NCBI RefSeq assembly: GCF_011762025.1
Contig: NZ_JAASQR010000001.1
Span: 950,752-1,014,751, forward strand
From: Sphingobium vermicomposti
GTDB taxonomy: Bacteria > Pseudomonadota > Alphaproteobacteria > Sphingomonadales > Sphingomonadaceae
DNA: 64,000 bases
Reading direction: 5' to 3'
In this document: piece by piece, positions 45,357 through 57,718 of the stretch
Layout: each line of letters begins with the position of its first letter
Position numbering within the stretch: the stretch's first letter is position 1
Program-made: the position numbers and the translations under genes
The notes under the pieces: generated by a model
What the model was told of the DNA's origin: nothing
What the model saw: the letters and a program-made list of their open reading frames with translations, nothing else
Database searches by the model: none

Positions 45357-46031
45357 ATGACGCATCGAATTGCGATATATGACATGGACCGCACGGTGAC
45401 GTTCACCGGCACCTACACCGGCTTCCTGGTTCACGTGGCCCGTCGGCTGGCTCCATGGCGGTTGATCCTGTTTCCGGGCGTGATCCTGCTGATGCTGGCC
45501 TATGTGCTCAAGCTGATTTCGCGGCAGCGGCTGAAGGAACTCAATCAGGCGTTGATGATCGGCTATAATGTCGAACGCGCCAGGTTGATGCCGCATGTGG
45601 AAAGCTATGCTGCCAAGGTCGTGGACGCGAATGTCCGTGCCGGGGCATTGGCGCAGATCGCCAGGGACAAGGCGGACGGGTGCAGACTGGTGCTCGCGAC
45701 TGCATCCTATCGCCTCTATGTCGAGCCGATTGCCCGGCGTCTGGGATTCGACGCGGTGATCGCGACGGATCATCTGAGCCAGGACCTGCGCTATGTCCGC
45801 GCCAGGATTGCAGGCGAAAATTGCTACGACACGGGCAAGTTGCGCATGATCAAGGCGTGGATGGCGGCGGAAGCCATCGACCGTTCGACGGCGCATATCC
45901 GCGCCTATTCCGACCATGTGTCCGACGCGCCGATGCTGGAATTTGCGGACGTGCCGTTCGCGTCGAATCCGCACAAGCCGCTGGCGAAACTGGCGGCGCA
46001 GCGCGGCTGGACGCGGGTCGACTGGAACTGA
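45357..46031 (+). CDS. HAD-superfamily IB phosphatase
   Basis: A 224-residue HAD hydrolase of the phosphoserine-phosphatase-like IB group: nucleophile aspartates in IYDMDRTVTFTGTY (residues 6-19), motif II in LVLATASYRLY, and motif IV in AYSDHVSDAPMLEFAD near 185-200. A hydrophobic stretch at residues 34-50 (LILFPGVILLMLAYVL) is unusual for a soluble phosphatase and may be a cap helix. ATG 45357 starts the conserved part. Substrate unknown. Confidence 0.88.
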   Translation: MTHRIAIYDMDRTVTFTGTYTGFLVHVARRLAPWRLILFPGVILLMLAYVLKLISRQRLKELNQALMIGYNVERARLMPHVESYAAKVVDANVRAGALAQIARDKADGCRLVLATASYRLYVEPIARRLGFDAVIATDHLSQDLRYVRARIAGENCYDTGKLRMIKAWMAAEAIDRSTAHIRAYSDHVSDAPMLEFADVPFASNPHKPLAKLAAQRGWTRVDWN

Positions 46032-46050
46032 TCCGGCGCGGAGTTTTGGT

Positions 46051-47376
46051 TCAACCCATCGCCCGTAACGCCTGGGAAAAGTCGGCGATCAGATCGTCAG
46101 CATCCTCGCAGCCGATGGAAATGCGCACCATATTGTCGCTGATCGCCAGCGCCTTTTTGCGCTCCGCGGGCACCGACAAATGGGTCATCGCCGCCGGATG
46201 GCTCGCCAGCGTTTCGGTGCCGCCCAGGCTGACCGCCAGCTTGGCGATCTTTAGCGCGTCGAGAAAGGCGAAGGCCTCCGCCTCCCCGCCCTTGAGGTAC
46301 AGCGAGAAGGTTGATCCCGCGCCCGTGCAATGACGCCGGTAGACGTGGGCCTGCCGGTCATTTTCCGGGAAGCCGAGATAGCCGACCTTTTCCACCTGCG
46401 GCTGGTCCCTGAGCCATGCGCAGACCTTCGCGGCATTCTCCCCGGCGCGGCTCATCCGCAGTTCCAGCGTCTCCAGGCTGCGCAGCAGCATCCATGCGCT
46501 GTGCGGGTCGAGGATCGTGCCGATCGTGTTGCGCATCAGGCGGATGCTGTTGATGAGGGCGTTGCCCCCCAGCACGCCGCCCGCGACCAGATCGCTATGC
46601 CCGCCCGCATATTTGGTCAGGCTGTAGATGACGAGGTCCGCGCCATGCGCAATCGGATGGTGCCATAGCGGTCCCAGGAATGTGTTGTCGATTGCGATGG
46701 GCGGCACATGCGATTCGCCGCTGAACATCTGGTCGCGCAGCGCGACGACCGCGTCCAGATCGACCAGCACATTGGTCGGATTGGCGGGGCTTTCCAGATA
46801 GATGAGCGCAACGCGGCCCAGCGCCTTTGCCTGTTCGATGACCTTGCCAATCTCTTCCCCGGTCGCGGCCGCCGGGAAGTCGAGCCATTGCACCCCGAAT
46901 TTGCTCAGCGTCCGCCCGATCAGCGATTCGGTCGCCGCGTAAAGCGGAGCGGAATGGACGATCACGTCGCCCGGCTGGACGAGCGCCAGGAGGGTGGTCG
47001 CAATCGCCGACATGCCGCTGGAAAAGAGCAGCGCGTCCTCCGCTTCCTCCCATATGGCCAGCCGGTCTTCGGCGATTTCCTGGTTCGGGCCGTTGAAGCG
47101 GGAGTAGATCAGTCCTTCCGCGCCGCCCGGACGGATGCCGGTCACGCCTTCGAAATGCCGCTTGCCCGCCGCCGCGCTTTCAAATGCGAAGGTGGATGTG
47201 AGGAAGATTGGCGGTTTCAGCGATCCTTCGGACAGGCTGGGGTCATAGCCATGGCCCATCATCAATGTCGCGGGCTTCAGCTTGCGACCGTCGATTTCCA
47301 TGATCGGCTGTTTGGGCCGCCGCCGGTTGTGGGTCGGTTCTGCGCCGGTCAGGTCGGCTTCGGTTTCGCCGGGCAT
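46051..47376 (-). CDS. Cystathionine gamma-synthase/lyase family PLP enzyme
   Basis: Trans-sulfuration enzyme family. The 441-residue protein has the PLP-lysine motif IYSLTKYAGGHSDLVAGG near residue 250, SRFNGPNQEIAEDRLAIWE near 90, the SSGMSAIATTLLA loop, and the conserved C-terminal GGTETLASHPAAMTHLSVP. About 25 extra residues precede the family's usual start. Cystathionine synthase, cystathionine lyase and methionine lyase activities cannot be separated from sequence. GGAG lies 7 bases before ATG 47376. Confidence 0.9.
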   Translation of the reverse strand: MPGETEADLTGAEPTHNRRRPKQPIMEIDGRKLKPATLMMGHGYDPSLSEGSLKPPIFLTSTFAFESAAAGKRHFEGVTGIRPGGAEGLIYSRFNGPNQEIAEDRLAIWEEAEDALLFSSGMSAIATTLLALVQPGDVIVHSAPLYAATESLIGRTLSKFGVQWLDFPAAATGEEIGKVIEQAKALGRVALIYLESPANPTNVLVDLDAVVALRDQMFSGESHVPPIAIDNTFLGPLWHHPIAHGADLVIYSLTKYAGGHSDLVAGGVLGGNALINSIRLMRNTIGTILDPHSAWMLLRSLETLELRMSRAGENAAKVCAWLRDQPQVEKVGYLGFPENDRQAHVYRRHCTGAGSTFSLYLKGGEAEAFAFLDALKIAKLAVSLGGTETLASHPAAMTHLSVPAERKKALAISDNMVRISIGCEDADDLIADFSQALRAMG

Positions 47377-47554
47377 GTCATTTCTCCTGCGGTCCTCTGG
47401 GCGTCTGCTGCACCTGTATGCATCCAGTGTAACGCTTGTGGCGGGCGAGGGGCCAGAGGGGCGGTAACTTTATTCCGCCGGGCTAAACTTATATTACGAA
47501 CGGATAACCGGCCCCGCCGATGACAGCCGCGCTTTGCCGCCCTACATCCTGGCC

Positions 47555-49966
47555 ATGAGTTCTAGCCTGCCCTTGCCGCTGGAGCGCTGGTTCGCCTCCC
47601 GCGGTTGGACTCCGCGCCGCCATCAGATCGACATGCTTGCCGCCGCGCGTGCGGGCGACCATGCGCTGCTGGTCGCGCCCACTGGTGCGGGCAAGACGCT
47701 GGCGGGGTTCCTGCCGACCATCACCGACCTGATCGAAGCGCCGGTGGAGGGGCTTCACACCCTCTATGTCTCGCCGCTCAAGGCGCTGGCCGTCGATGTG
47801 CGCCGTAACCTGCTGACCCCGATCGAGGAGATGGGGCTACCGATTCGGGTGGAGACCCGGACCGGGGATACGCCGTCCGACCGGAAAGCGCGCCAACGCG
47901 CGCGACCGCCGCAGATATTGCTGACCACCCCTGAATCGCTGTCGCTGCTGCTGAGCTATCCCGACAGCTTCCTGCTTTTTTCCGGCTTGAAAACCGTCAT
48001 CATCGATGAAGTTCACGCCTTCGCCAGCCAGAAGCGGGGCGACCTGCTCAACCTGTCGCTGTCCCGCCTGCAAGCGATCAATCCGGGACTGCGGCGGGTG
48101 GCGCTGTCCGCCACCGTCGCGGATGTCGATGCCTATCGCGCCTGGCTGGCGCCCGATGGCGACATCAACGCCGTCACGCCGGTGATCGGCGAAGCGGGGG
48201 CGGAACCCAATGTGGCCATCCTGATCCCGGAAGGGCGGATTCCCTGGTCGGGCCATTCCGGCAAATATGCGGCAAAACAGGTGATGGCGGAAATTGAACG
48301 CCGCGCCACCACGCTGGTGTTCTGCAACACGCGCGGGCTGGCCGAACTGATTTTCCAGGAGCTTTGGTCGGCGAATGAGGCGAACCTGCCAATCGCGATC
48401 CATCATGGCAGCCTGTCCATCGACGCGCGGCGCAAGGTGGAAAGCGCCATGGCAGCGGGCAAGCTGCGTGGGCTGGTGGCGACCGCGTCGCTCGACCTGG
48501 GCGTGGACTGGGGCAATGTCGATTGCGTGATCCAGATGGGGGCGCCCAAGGGCAGCTCGCGCCTTCTCCAGCGGATCGGTCGCGCCAATCATCGGCTGGA
48601 CATGTCGAGCGAGGCGATCCTGATTCCAGGCAACCGCTTCGAATATCTGGAGGCGCGGGCGGCGCTGGATGCTGTGGAGGAAGGGGAGAGGGACGCCGAC
48701 GACTTTCGCCCCGGCAGTCTGGACGTGCTGGCCCAGCATGTGATGGGCCTGGCCTGCGCCGCGCCCTTTCACCAGGATGATCTGCTGCGCGAAATCCGGT
48801 CATCCACGCCCTATAGCGCGCTGACGGACGACGCCTTTGCCAATGTCCTGCACTTCATTGAGGGCGGCGGCTATGCCCTGCGCGCCTATGACCGGTTCAA
48901 GCGGCTGACCCAGGAAGAGGATGGGGCCTGGCGCGTGTCCCATCCCCGGTTCGTCCAGCAGCATAGGCTGAATGCCGGGATCATCGTTGACCAGCCGGTG
49001 CTGGACGTGCGTTTCGCCAACGGTCGCAAGCTGGGCACGGTGGAGGAAGGCTTTGCCGCCACGCTGCGGCCGGGCGACAGCTTCTTCTTTTCGGGCATGG
49101 CGCTGGAGGTGGTGCGGATCGAGCTGACCGATCTGGTCGTCCGCGCCACCGCCAAGCAGGCGCGTATCCCCAGCTGGGGCGGCACGCGCATGGCCATGTC
49201 GACGCGGCTGGCGGATCGGGTGCGGCATTTCCTGGCCGAATCGCAGGAATGGCATCGTTTTCCCGAAGATGTCCGCGAATGGCTGGAGATGCAGAAACAT
49301 CGGTCGGCGCTGCCGCAGCCGGGGCAGTTGCTGGTCGAAACATTCCCCCATGAAGGGCGGCATTATCTCGTCTGTTACAGTTTCGAAGGTTGGAACGCGC
49401 ACCAGTCGCTCGGCATGCTGCTGACGCGGCGCATGGATGCGCAAGGGTTGATGCCGCTGGGCTTCGTGTCGAACGACTATGCGCTCGCCATTTACGGGAT
49501 GAAGCCGGTCACCGACCCGCAAAGCCTGTTTTCCGCCGATATATTGGACCATGAGTTTATCGACTGGGTCGAACAGTCGAGCCTGCTGAAGCGGGCCTTC
49601 CGCGACGTGGCGGTGATATCGGGCCTGATCGAACGGCAACATCCCGGCAAGCGCAAGACGGGGCGGCAGGTCACTTTTTCGACCGACCTGATCTACGATG
49701 TGCTGCGGAAATATGAGCCCGGACATATGCTGTTGAAGGCAGCCTGGGCCGATGCGCGGGCGCGCATGACCGATGTGGGGCGATTGGGCGACCTGATCGA
49801 CCGGGCCGGTGCGACCATGTTGCATGTTCCCCTGGATCGGGTGAGTCCGCTGGCCGTGCCGGTCCTGATCATCATTGGCCGCGAACAGGTGGCGCAGGCG
49901 GCGGCTGAGGATGCGTTGCTGATCGAAGCGGAAGCGCTGGTCGCCCAGGCGATGCGCCCGGATTAG
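47555..49966 (+). CDS. Lhr-type ligase-associated DEXH-box helicase
   Basis: Superfamily 2 DNA helicase of the ligase-associated Lhr group. In 803 residues from ATG 47555: Walker A VAPTGAGKTLAG near residue 42, motif II IIDEVHAF, motif III LSATVAD, motif VI LLQRIGRANHRLD, a winged-helix region and the conserved C-terminal DUF4 Lhr domain (ISGLIERQHPGKRKTGRQVTFSTDLIYDVLRKYEP). A TTG 7 codons upstream is possible. Its usual neighbour pdeM is 33 kb away. The stop overlaps the next gene's end by 4 bases. Confidence 0.93.
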   Translation: MSSSLPLPLERWFASRGWTPRRHQIDMLAAARAGDHALLVAPTGAGKTLAGFLPTITDLIEAPVEGLHTLYVSPLKALAVDVRRNLLTPIEEMGLPIRVETRTGDTPSDRKARQRARPPQILLTTPESLSLLLSYPDSFLLFSGLKTVIIDEVHAFASQKRGDLLNLSLSRLQAINPGLRRVALSATVADVDAYRAWLAPDGDINAVTPVIGEAGAEPNVAILIPEGRIPWSGHSGKYAAKQVMAEIERRATTLVFCNTRGLAELIFQELWSANEANLPIAIHHGSLSIDARRKVESAMAAGKLRGLVATASLDLGVDWGNVDCVIQMGAPKGSSRLLQRIGRANHRLDMSSEAILIPGNRFEYLEARAALDAVEEGERDADDFRPGSLDVLAQHVMGLACAAPFHQDDLLREIRSSTPYSALTDDAFANVLHFIEGGGYALRAYDRFKRLTQEEDGAWRVSHPRFVQQHRLNAGIIVDQPVLDVRFANGRKLGTVEEGFAATLRPGDSFFFSGMALEVVRIELTDLVVRATAKQARIPSWGGTRMAMSTRLADRVRHFLAESQEWHRFPEDVREWLEMQKHRSALPQPGQLLVETFPHEGRHYLVCYSFEGWNAHQSLGMLLTRRMDAQGLMPLGFVSNDYALAIYGMKPVTDPQSLFSADILDHEFIDWVEQSSLLKRAFRDVAVISGLIERQHPGKRKTGRQVTFSTDLIYDVLRKYEPGHMLLKAAWADARARMTDVGRLGDLIDRAGATMLHVPLDRVSPLAVPVLIIIGREQVAQAAAEDALLIEAEALVAQAMRPD

Positions 49967-50478
49967 AGCGGTGCGTCCTGCGGGTCATGCCGGTCACCGC
50001 CGCAGCCTTTCAGCGTTCCTTCGCCGAATGCGACGGAAACCTGATCGGACCAGATAGCGTCGCTCATCCCGTCGCTGCACGGTCCTTCGGCCACCGTCAT
50101 CGTGAAGCCTTCGCCCAGAAAGCGGACGGCGCGGCCATCATCATTGCGCGAAATGGCGAAGGAGGCAGGCGGCTTGTCCGGCCTTTCCAGAATCGCGGTC
50201 GATCCCTTCACCGTCACCGCCCAGAAAGGCTCCGTGCCCAAAGCGCGATACCGTTCCGGTTGCGGCGTTTGGGGATGCGGGGCGGGAGAGGTGGATGCAT
50301 TGCCCTGCGTCGCTTCATCCTGCGACGGCGGTAGCTGCTGCTGGCCGACGCTTTCGTTGAGGATGGGCGCGTTTGCCACCGGCGCGCCGACATTATCCGC
50401 TTGGACGTTTTCGACCTGGGCTTGTTCGGGACCGCATGCCGACAACAGCAGGATAGCGAAGATGGCCAGACCCCTCAT
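49963..50478 (-). CDS. COG3650-type lipoprotein
   Basis: A 171-residue lipoprotein: signal with AIFAILLLSACGPEQ (cysteine near residue 15), a Gln/Pro/Asn-rich linker to about residue 80, then a domain starting RYRALGTEPFWAVTVKGS with two cysteines (GPCSDGMSD, LKGCGG), resembling COG3650 proteins. Function unknown; probably periplasmic-facing outer membrane. It lies directly after gyrB on the same strand (39 bases), convergent with the helicase gene. ATG 50478 gives the natural signal; a longer start adds a Pro/Gly leader. Confidence 0.8.
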   Translation of the reverse strand: MRGLAIFAILLLSACGPEQAQVENVQADNVGAPVANAPILNESVGQQQLPPSQDEATQGNASTSPAPHPQTPQPERYRALGTEPFWAVTVKGSTAILERPDKPPASFAISRNDDGRAVRFLGEGFTMTVAEGPCSDGMSDAIWSDQVSVAFGEGTLKGCGGDRHDPQDAPL

Positions 50479-50516
50479 GCCGCCGCCTGCGGCGGGGCGT
50501 GAGGGGGGCGGCAAGG

Positions 50517-53054
<2,538 letters not shown>

Positions 53055-53110
53055 CTAAAGCGAAACATGGCGGCTTTCGCCCCGCCCGGCGAGGGGCTAT
53101 CAGGCTGGAT

Positions 53111-53602
53111 ATGCGCAGCGCCCTGACTTTGATCCTCCTCCTTTGCGCCTGTTCCGAAAGCAGCGACGTTCTGGAGCAATTGCCCAACAGCTCGATTGCC
53201 GGAGCGCCGCGAGACGCCATGCCCGAAACCCGGCTGGAAGCGAAGATCACGCGGCCCGTGATCATTGGGGAAGACGGGCCACGCCTGGACGCCTGCGGGG
53301 CGATGGGACGGGTCGTCCGCGTCGGCACGTCCGGCCTTGCCATGCGCGCGGCCCCCTTTGCCGAAGGGCTGGAGGTCGCGCGCCTGGCGGAGGGGGCCCG
53401 CGCTTATGTCTGTACCCGCAGTCTTGACCAGAAATGGCTGGGTATCGTGGTCGCGCCGCCATTGCCTGACGATGCCGCCGACAATGCCGCAGATAATGTG
53501 GATTGCGGCGTGTCCGGGCCGGTCGATCGTAAACAGCCTTATGATGGGCCGTGTCTGAGCGGCTGGGTATCTAGTGCTTCGATCAGGCTTGTTGCGGGCT
53601 GA
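53111..53602 (+). CDS. Lipoprotein with SH3-like domain, unknown role
   Basis: A 163-residue protein with a lipoprotein signal (ALTLILLLCACSESS, cysteine near residue 15) and a bacterial SH3-like pattern (RVGTSGLAMRAAPFAEGLEVARLAEGARAYVC...LSGWVSSASIRLV) at residues 70-160, including four cysteines that could form two disulfides. Such domains often bind cell wall. It is divergent from gyrB. A bidirectional terminator follows. Confidence 0.78.
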   Translation: MRSALTLILLLCACSESSDVLEQLPNSSIAGAPRDAMPETRLEAKITRPVIIGEDGPRLDACGAMGRVVRVGTSGLAMRAAPFAEGLEVARLAEGARAYVCTRSLDQKWLGIVVAPPLPDDAADNAADNVDCGVSGPVDRKQPYDGPCLSGWVSSASIRLVAG

Positions 53603-53628
53603 CGCGGCGGATCATTCGAAGGCAACAA

Positions 53629-53665
53629 AAAGGCCGCGCAGGTTATCCTGGCGCGGCCCTTTTTC
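53629..53665. terminator. Bidirectional terminator between SH3-like gene and ppa
   Basis: GGCCGCGC (53632-53639) pairs with GCGCGGCC (53651-53658) across an 11-base loop, flanked by AAAA on the left and CTTTTT on the right, so it can work on both strands for the two convergent genes. Confidence 0.85.
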
Positions 53666-53683
53666 TGACGTCGATCGGTTCGC

Positions 53684-54226
53684 TTACGCTGCCTTCTTGT
53701 CGGCCTTGTAGCGTTCGATGGCTTCCAGCGTGATGCGCTTTGCATCCTCTGCGCCGCCCCATGTGCCGATACGCACCCACTTCTGCTTTTCCAGATCCTT
53801 ATAGTGGGTGAAGAAATGTTCGATCTGCTCCATCACGATACCAGGCAGATCGTCCTTTTCGCCGACGTCGCTATAATAGGGAAAGGTCTTGTTATCGGGA
53901 ACGCAGACCAGCTTTTCGTCGCCGCCCGCTTCGTCTTCCAGGTTGAGCACCGCGATCGGACGAGCGCGCACGACCGAGCCGGGGACGAAGGGCGAGCGAG
54001 CGATGACCAGCGCGTCCAGCGGATCGCCATCGGGTGACAGTGTGTGCGGCACAAAGCCGTAATTGGCCGGATAGCGCATCGGCGTGTGCAGGATGCGATC
54101 AACGAACAGCGCGCCCGACGCCTTGTCGAATTCATATTTCACAGGCTCGCCGCCAATCGGCACTTCGATGATGACGTTCAGGCTGTTGGGCGGATCGTCG
54201 CCGACCGGAATCAGTTCAATATTCAT
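53684..54226 (-). CDS. ppa: Inorganic pyrophosphatase
   Basis: Hydrolyses pyrophosphate from biosynthetic reactions. The 180-residue family I enzyme has the metal-site signature DGDPLDALV near residue 66 (three aspartates), RYPANYGFVPHT just before it, and ENWVRIG-like KWVRIGTWGGAEDA near the end. ATG 54226 begins the conserved MNIELIPVG. A longer frame upstream lacks conservation. Confidence 0.97.
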   Translation of the reverse strand: MNIELIPVGDDPPNSLNVIIEVPIGGEPVKYEFDKASGALFVDRILHTPMRYPANYGFVPHTLSPDGDPLDALVIARSPFVPGSVVRARPIAVLNLEDEAGGDEKLVCVPDNKTFPYYSDVGEKDDLPGIVMEQIEHFFTHYKDLEKQKWVRIGTWGGAEDAKRITLEAIERYKADKKAA

Positions 54227-54266
54227 GGACTTCAAGCCTTTTGATGCTCGTTCGCGTTGCGGGTGA

Positions 54267-56183
54267 TTATGTCCTTGGTTTGAGCAGCCGGTCGAGGCTG
54301 CCTTCACCCTCTCCTATTTTTGCGAGGCGCGGATAGCGCAGCCCGCCGGAATAAGCGAGCGTCAAAGTGCGATAGTATTTGTCCTGTTTGACGATGATCT
54401 GCATCGGCTTTCCGGCTTTCAGCGCCGCCTTGAAGACGTCGGTTGAATATTCATCGCCATTGATCGCGACGATCTTCGCGCCGGTGACGAGGCCCGCCTT
54501 GAACGCCGCGCTGTCCCAGACGACGTTCGAAATTTCGCCATCGCCCTTTACGATCAAGCCAATGCCAAAGCTTTGGTCGATATTCTTGCCCTCGGTCGCC
54601 TTGGTATAGGCGTTGGGCGTGTCGCCATAGACAAGCTGGTAGCCGCCCATGGCAAAGCCCCGCTTGGGCGTTTCCTGCGTCGTGCCGTCCACATATCGCG
54701 CAAGGAATCCCGCCCAGTCATAAGATGGCGCGACCGCAGTCAGCGTCTTGATAACGTCCGCGCGATTATAGACGACCTGGCCCCAGTCACCGGGATTGAT
54801 GCCGAAAAACGCCTTGGCGAAATCGTCCAGCCCCTTTGCGCCCCTGGTCTGGCGGCGGATGATCGCGTCGGCTTCCAGCCAGATCATCAGCCCTTCATTA
54901 TAATAGTCCTCTGACCGCTGCCAGCTGGACCAGCCCTTGGGCCGACGGGCGGAGATGATGGGGTCATGGGTGGTGTCCTCCATCGGACGCCATTCCCGGC
55001 CACGCGTGGTGTCCAGCTTGGCGGCGATGTGGGCATAGGCGTCCAGCGTTTCCTGCTTGGTGAAAAGACCCGACCGCGCGCCCAGCACATAGCCCCAAAA
55101 TTGGGTCTGCCCTTCATAGACCCACAGCAGATTGTCCTGCATCGGCACGTTGAAGTCGGGCGTCCAGAGCAGGTCGGGCCGGCGGAACTTGCCGTCCCAG
55201 CTGTGGACAAATTCATGCGGCAGAAGATTGCGGTCGAGCAGCGCCGCGCTTTCACCCCATTTTGTGAAATAGCCCGGTTCGACCTGATTTTCCGAAGAAC
55301 GATGATGCTCCAGGCCGATGCCGCCCATCTCGTCGGTGATGGCGAACAGGAAATCATAATGGTCGAAATGAAAGGCACCGAACAGCGCGCGCGCTTCATC
55401 CACCAGTTTCTTGTGTTTCGCGATCTGTTCAGCCTTGGCATCCAGTTCGCCCGCGTCGTCGGCAACGATGTTGAGCGTCACATCATGGCCAAGGTCCACC
55501 GGCTTGAAATAGCGTCCGGCGAACACGGGCGAATCCTGCAACGCTTCATAATCAATGGTGTCATAGGCGACGACCGATCCGCTTTTTTTGCCGCGCAGGG
55601 CGGTCGCGGCCTGCCAGCCTTCGGGATAGGTCACGGTCGCCTGGATCGGGATCTGCCGGGTGTAATAGCCGGCCGGGTAGAGCGAAACGGACTCCCATTG
55701 GATGTTCAACATCTTGGGCGTCACCACGACGCGGCCCTGATTGGACTGGGTGGCGGACAGGAACTGGAACGACGCCATGACTTCGCGAGAGCCCTGCGGC
55801 ACGTCGATCACAAAGCCGTAGACATTCAGCGGGTCGCGTTTCCAGCCAATCGGCTTGCCATCGACGGTGAAGCTGATCCCGCTGATCTTTTCGATCTGCC
55901 CGCGCGGGGCATGGTTGCCCGGCAGCCATTTGGGCAGCAGCAGCGTCATCGGGCCGCTCGAAACGACGGGGATATGCTCTCTCACGCGGAAGATGCGCTG
56001 GGTCGTGTCGCTGGCATCGACTTCCAGCCGGATGGTGCCACCGGGATAGGGAATGTCGCGCGGCGCGGGACTGGCGTCGTTGACCGGCAGGGCGACGGGC
56101 TTTGACCTTACGGCATCCTGGGCGACAAGCGGGCTGGCGACGGCGGCGGAAAGCAGAAGGGCGGCAGCAAGGCTGCGGATCAT
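54267..56183 (-). CDS. M61-family glycyl aminopeptidase-type protease with PDZ domain
   Basis: An exported 638-residue metalloprotease: signal peptide (LLLSAAVASPLVAQDA, residues 6-22), an N-terminal beta domain, zinc motif LPHEFVHSWDGKFRRPD near residue 310 (HExxH; downstream glutamate in WVYEGQTQFWG), and a C-terminal PDZ domain (GIGLIVKGDGEISNVVWDSAAFKAGLVTGAKIVAING). Expected to trim N-terminal small residues in the periplasm. It runs leftwards toward ppa, separated by 40 bases. Confidence 0.92.
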   Translation of the reverse strand: MIRSLAAALLLSAAVASPLVAQDAVRSKPVALPVNDASPAPRDIPYPGGTIRLEVDASDTTQRIFRVREHIPVVSSGPMTLLLPKWLPGNHAPRGQIEKISGISFTVDGKPIGWKRDPLNVYGFVIDVPQGSREVMASFQFLSATQSNQGRVVVTPKMLNIQWESVSLYPAGYYTRQIPIQATVTYPEGWQAATALRGKKSGSVVAYDTIDYEALQDSPVFAGRYFKPVDLGHDVTLNIVADDAGELDAKAEQIAKHKKLVDEARALFGAFHFDHYDFLFAITDEMGGIGLEHHRSSENQVEPGYFTKWGESAALLDRNLLPHEFVHSWDGKFRRPDLLWTPDFNVPMQDNLLWVYEGQTQFWGYVLGARSGLFTKQETLDAYAHIAAKLDTTRGREWRPMEDTTHDPIISARRPKGWSSWQRSEDYYNEGLMIWLEADAIIRRQTRGAKGLDDFAKAFFGINPGDWGQVVYNRADVIKTLTAVAPSYDWAGFLARYVDGTTQETPKRGFAMGGYQLVYGDTPNAYTKATEGKNIDQSFGIGLIVKGDGEISNVVWDSAAFKAGLVTGAKIVAINGDEYSTDVFKAALKAGKPMQIIVKQDKYYRTLTLAYSGGLRYPRLAKIGEGEGSLDRLLKPRT

Positions 56184-56335
56184 GGCTGTCTCCAAAAAAA
56201 GATGCGGCTGGAACGCCTTATGAAGTCAGCATGACGAGCGAAGTTGTCCGCGTCCACCCCCAAGAAGAGCTTAGAAATCATCTGTTGAAAAAGCGCGTTT
56301 CCTTAGGCCTTCTTTGCCGCTAAAGGCGCATTCCC

Positions 56336-57718
56336 ATGGCAAAAAACGAAAACCCGCGCCCAAAGACACCCAATGCGGTGCGCGGCACGCAGGACATGCT
56401 GGGGGGCACGACGCAGGCGTTCCAGGAACGCTTTGCGCATGTCGTGGCGACCTTTGATCGGGTGCGCAGCCTCTATGGCTTTCACCGGGTCGAGGTGCCG
56501 GTCTTCGAATCGACGGCTGTGTTCGCGCGGTCGCTGGGCGAAAGCACCGATGTCGTGTCGAAGGAAATGTACAGTTTCGAGGATCGCGGTGGTGACAGCA
56601 TCACCCTGCGCCCGGAATTCACGGCGGGGATCGCACGCGCCTACATCACCGAAGGCTGGCAGCAATATGCGCCGCTGAAGGTCGCGACGCACGGTCCGCT
56701 CTTCCGTTATGAGCGCCCGCAAAAGGGGCGTTTCCGCCAGTTTCACCAGCTTGATGCGGAGATTATCGGCGCAGGCGAGCCGGGCGCGGACATCGAATTG
56801 CTGGTCTTTGCCGACCAGCTGCTGCGTGAACTGGGCGTGTCCGAAGGCGTCACGCTGCATCTCAACACGCTGGGCGATGGGGAAAGCCGCGAAGCCTGGC
56901 GCGCAGCGCTCATCGCGCATTTTGAAGCGCATCGCGATCAGTTGTCCGAAGAGAGCATCGACCGTCTTCACCGCAATCCGCTGCGCATCCTCGACAGCAA
57001 GGACCCGCGCGACCGCCCGGTTGCCGACAGCGCGCCGGACATCGATGCTTATCTGACCGATGAAGCGCGCGGCTTCTTTGAAAAGGTGACGGCGGGCCTG
57101 GATGCGGCGGGCGTGGCGTGGGAACGCAATGCCCGGCTGGTGCGCGGGCTTGATTATTACCGCCACACTGCCTTTGAGTTCATCACCGACCGGCTGGGCG
57201 CGCAGGGCACGGTGCTGGGCGGCGGGCGCTATGATGGGTTGATCGAGAATCTGGGTGGTCCCTCGACCCCGGCGGTTGGCTGGGCGGCGGGGATCGAGCG
57301 GCTGGCGATGTTGATTGATGCGCCGGAGGCTGAGCGGCCACTCCTTACCGTTATTCCTGATGATCAAGGAGCCGAAGAAGGCGCTATTTCTGTTGCAAGT
57401 GCCCTTCGTGCAGCGGGAATAAAGGTAGATACGGCCTTCAAGGGGTCAACAAAGCGAAGATTCGAATTGGCTATGAAGCGCGGTTCGAGAGGACGTGTCG
57501 TTGTGCTAAAATCACCGGATAGCGGGCTGCCTCAGAGAAAAGGGCTTTGGATTCGCGTCAATCAACCCGACGACTTCGCCCGTGTGGATGGCGATCTGCG
57601 AGAAAGGGTGTTAACCGCATTAGAGGATCGGTTTACGGTGCTCCGTGAGAAGATAGGACCCGATGACAAATTGGGCTTTTCGGTCGATGCCGTTCTGCAA
57701 CCATTAGCCCACGACTAA
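56336..57718 (+). CDS. hisS: Histidyl-tRNA synthetase with atypical C-terminal domain
   Basis: Charges tRNA-His. The 460-residue class II enzyme has motif 2 [23 protein letters not shown] near 122, the HisA motif [15 protein letters not shown] near 268 and motif 3 [14 protein letters not shown] near 315. From about residue 335 (base 57340) GC falls from about 65% to about 52% and rare codons (ATA, AGA, TTA, CTA) appear, then the normal pattern returns at prfA. The tail keeps the [15 protein letters not shown] core of the anticodon-binding fold but ends in an unusual extension. It overlaps prfA by one base. Confidence 0.95.
   Translation: MAKNENPRPKTPNAVRGTQDMLGGTTQAFQERFAHVVATFDRVRSLYGFHRVEVPVFESTAVFARSLGESTDVVSKEMYSFEDRGGDSITLRPEFTAGIARAYITEGWQQYAPLKVATHGPLFRYERPQKGRFRQFHQLDAEIIGAGEPGADIELLVFADQLLRELGVSEGVTLHLNTLGDGESREAWRAALIAHFEAHRDQLSEESIDRLHRNPLRILDSKDPRDRPVADSAPDIDAYLTDEARGFFEKVTAGLDAAGVAWERNARLVRGLDYYRHTAFEFITDRLGAQGTVLGGGRYDGLIENLGGPSTPAVGWAAGIERLAMLIDAPEAERPLLTVIPDDQGAEEGAISVASALRAAGIKVDTAFKGSTKRRFELAMKRGSRGRVVVLKSPDSGLPQRKGLWIRVNQPDDFARVDGDLRERVLTALEDRFTVLREKIGPDDKLGFSVDAVLQPLAHD

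Noticed and set aside
47377..47554. Possible SAM-type riboswitch before the trans-sulfuration enzyme gene
   Set aside because: The 178 bases on the minus strand do not show the conserved SAM-II core or a stem-loop layout I could match.
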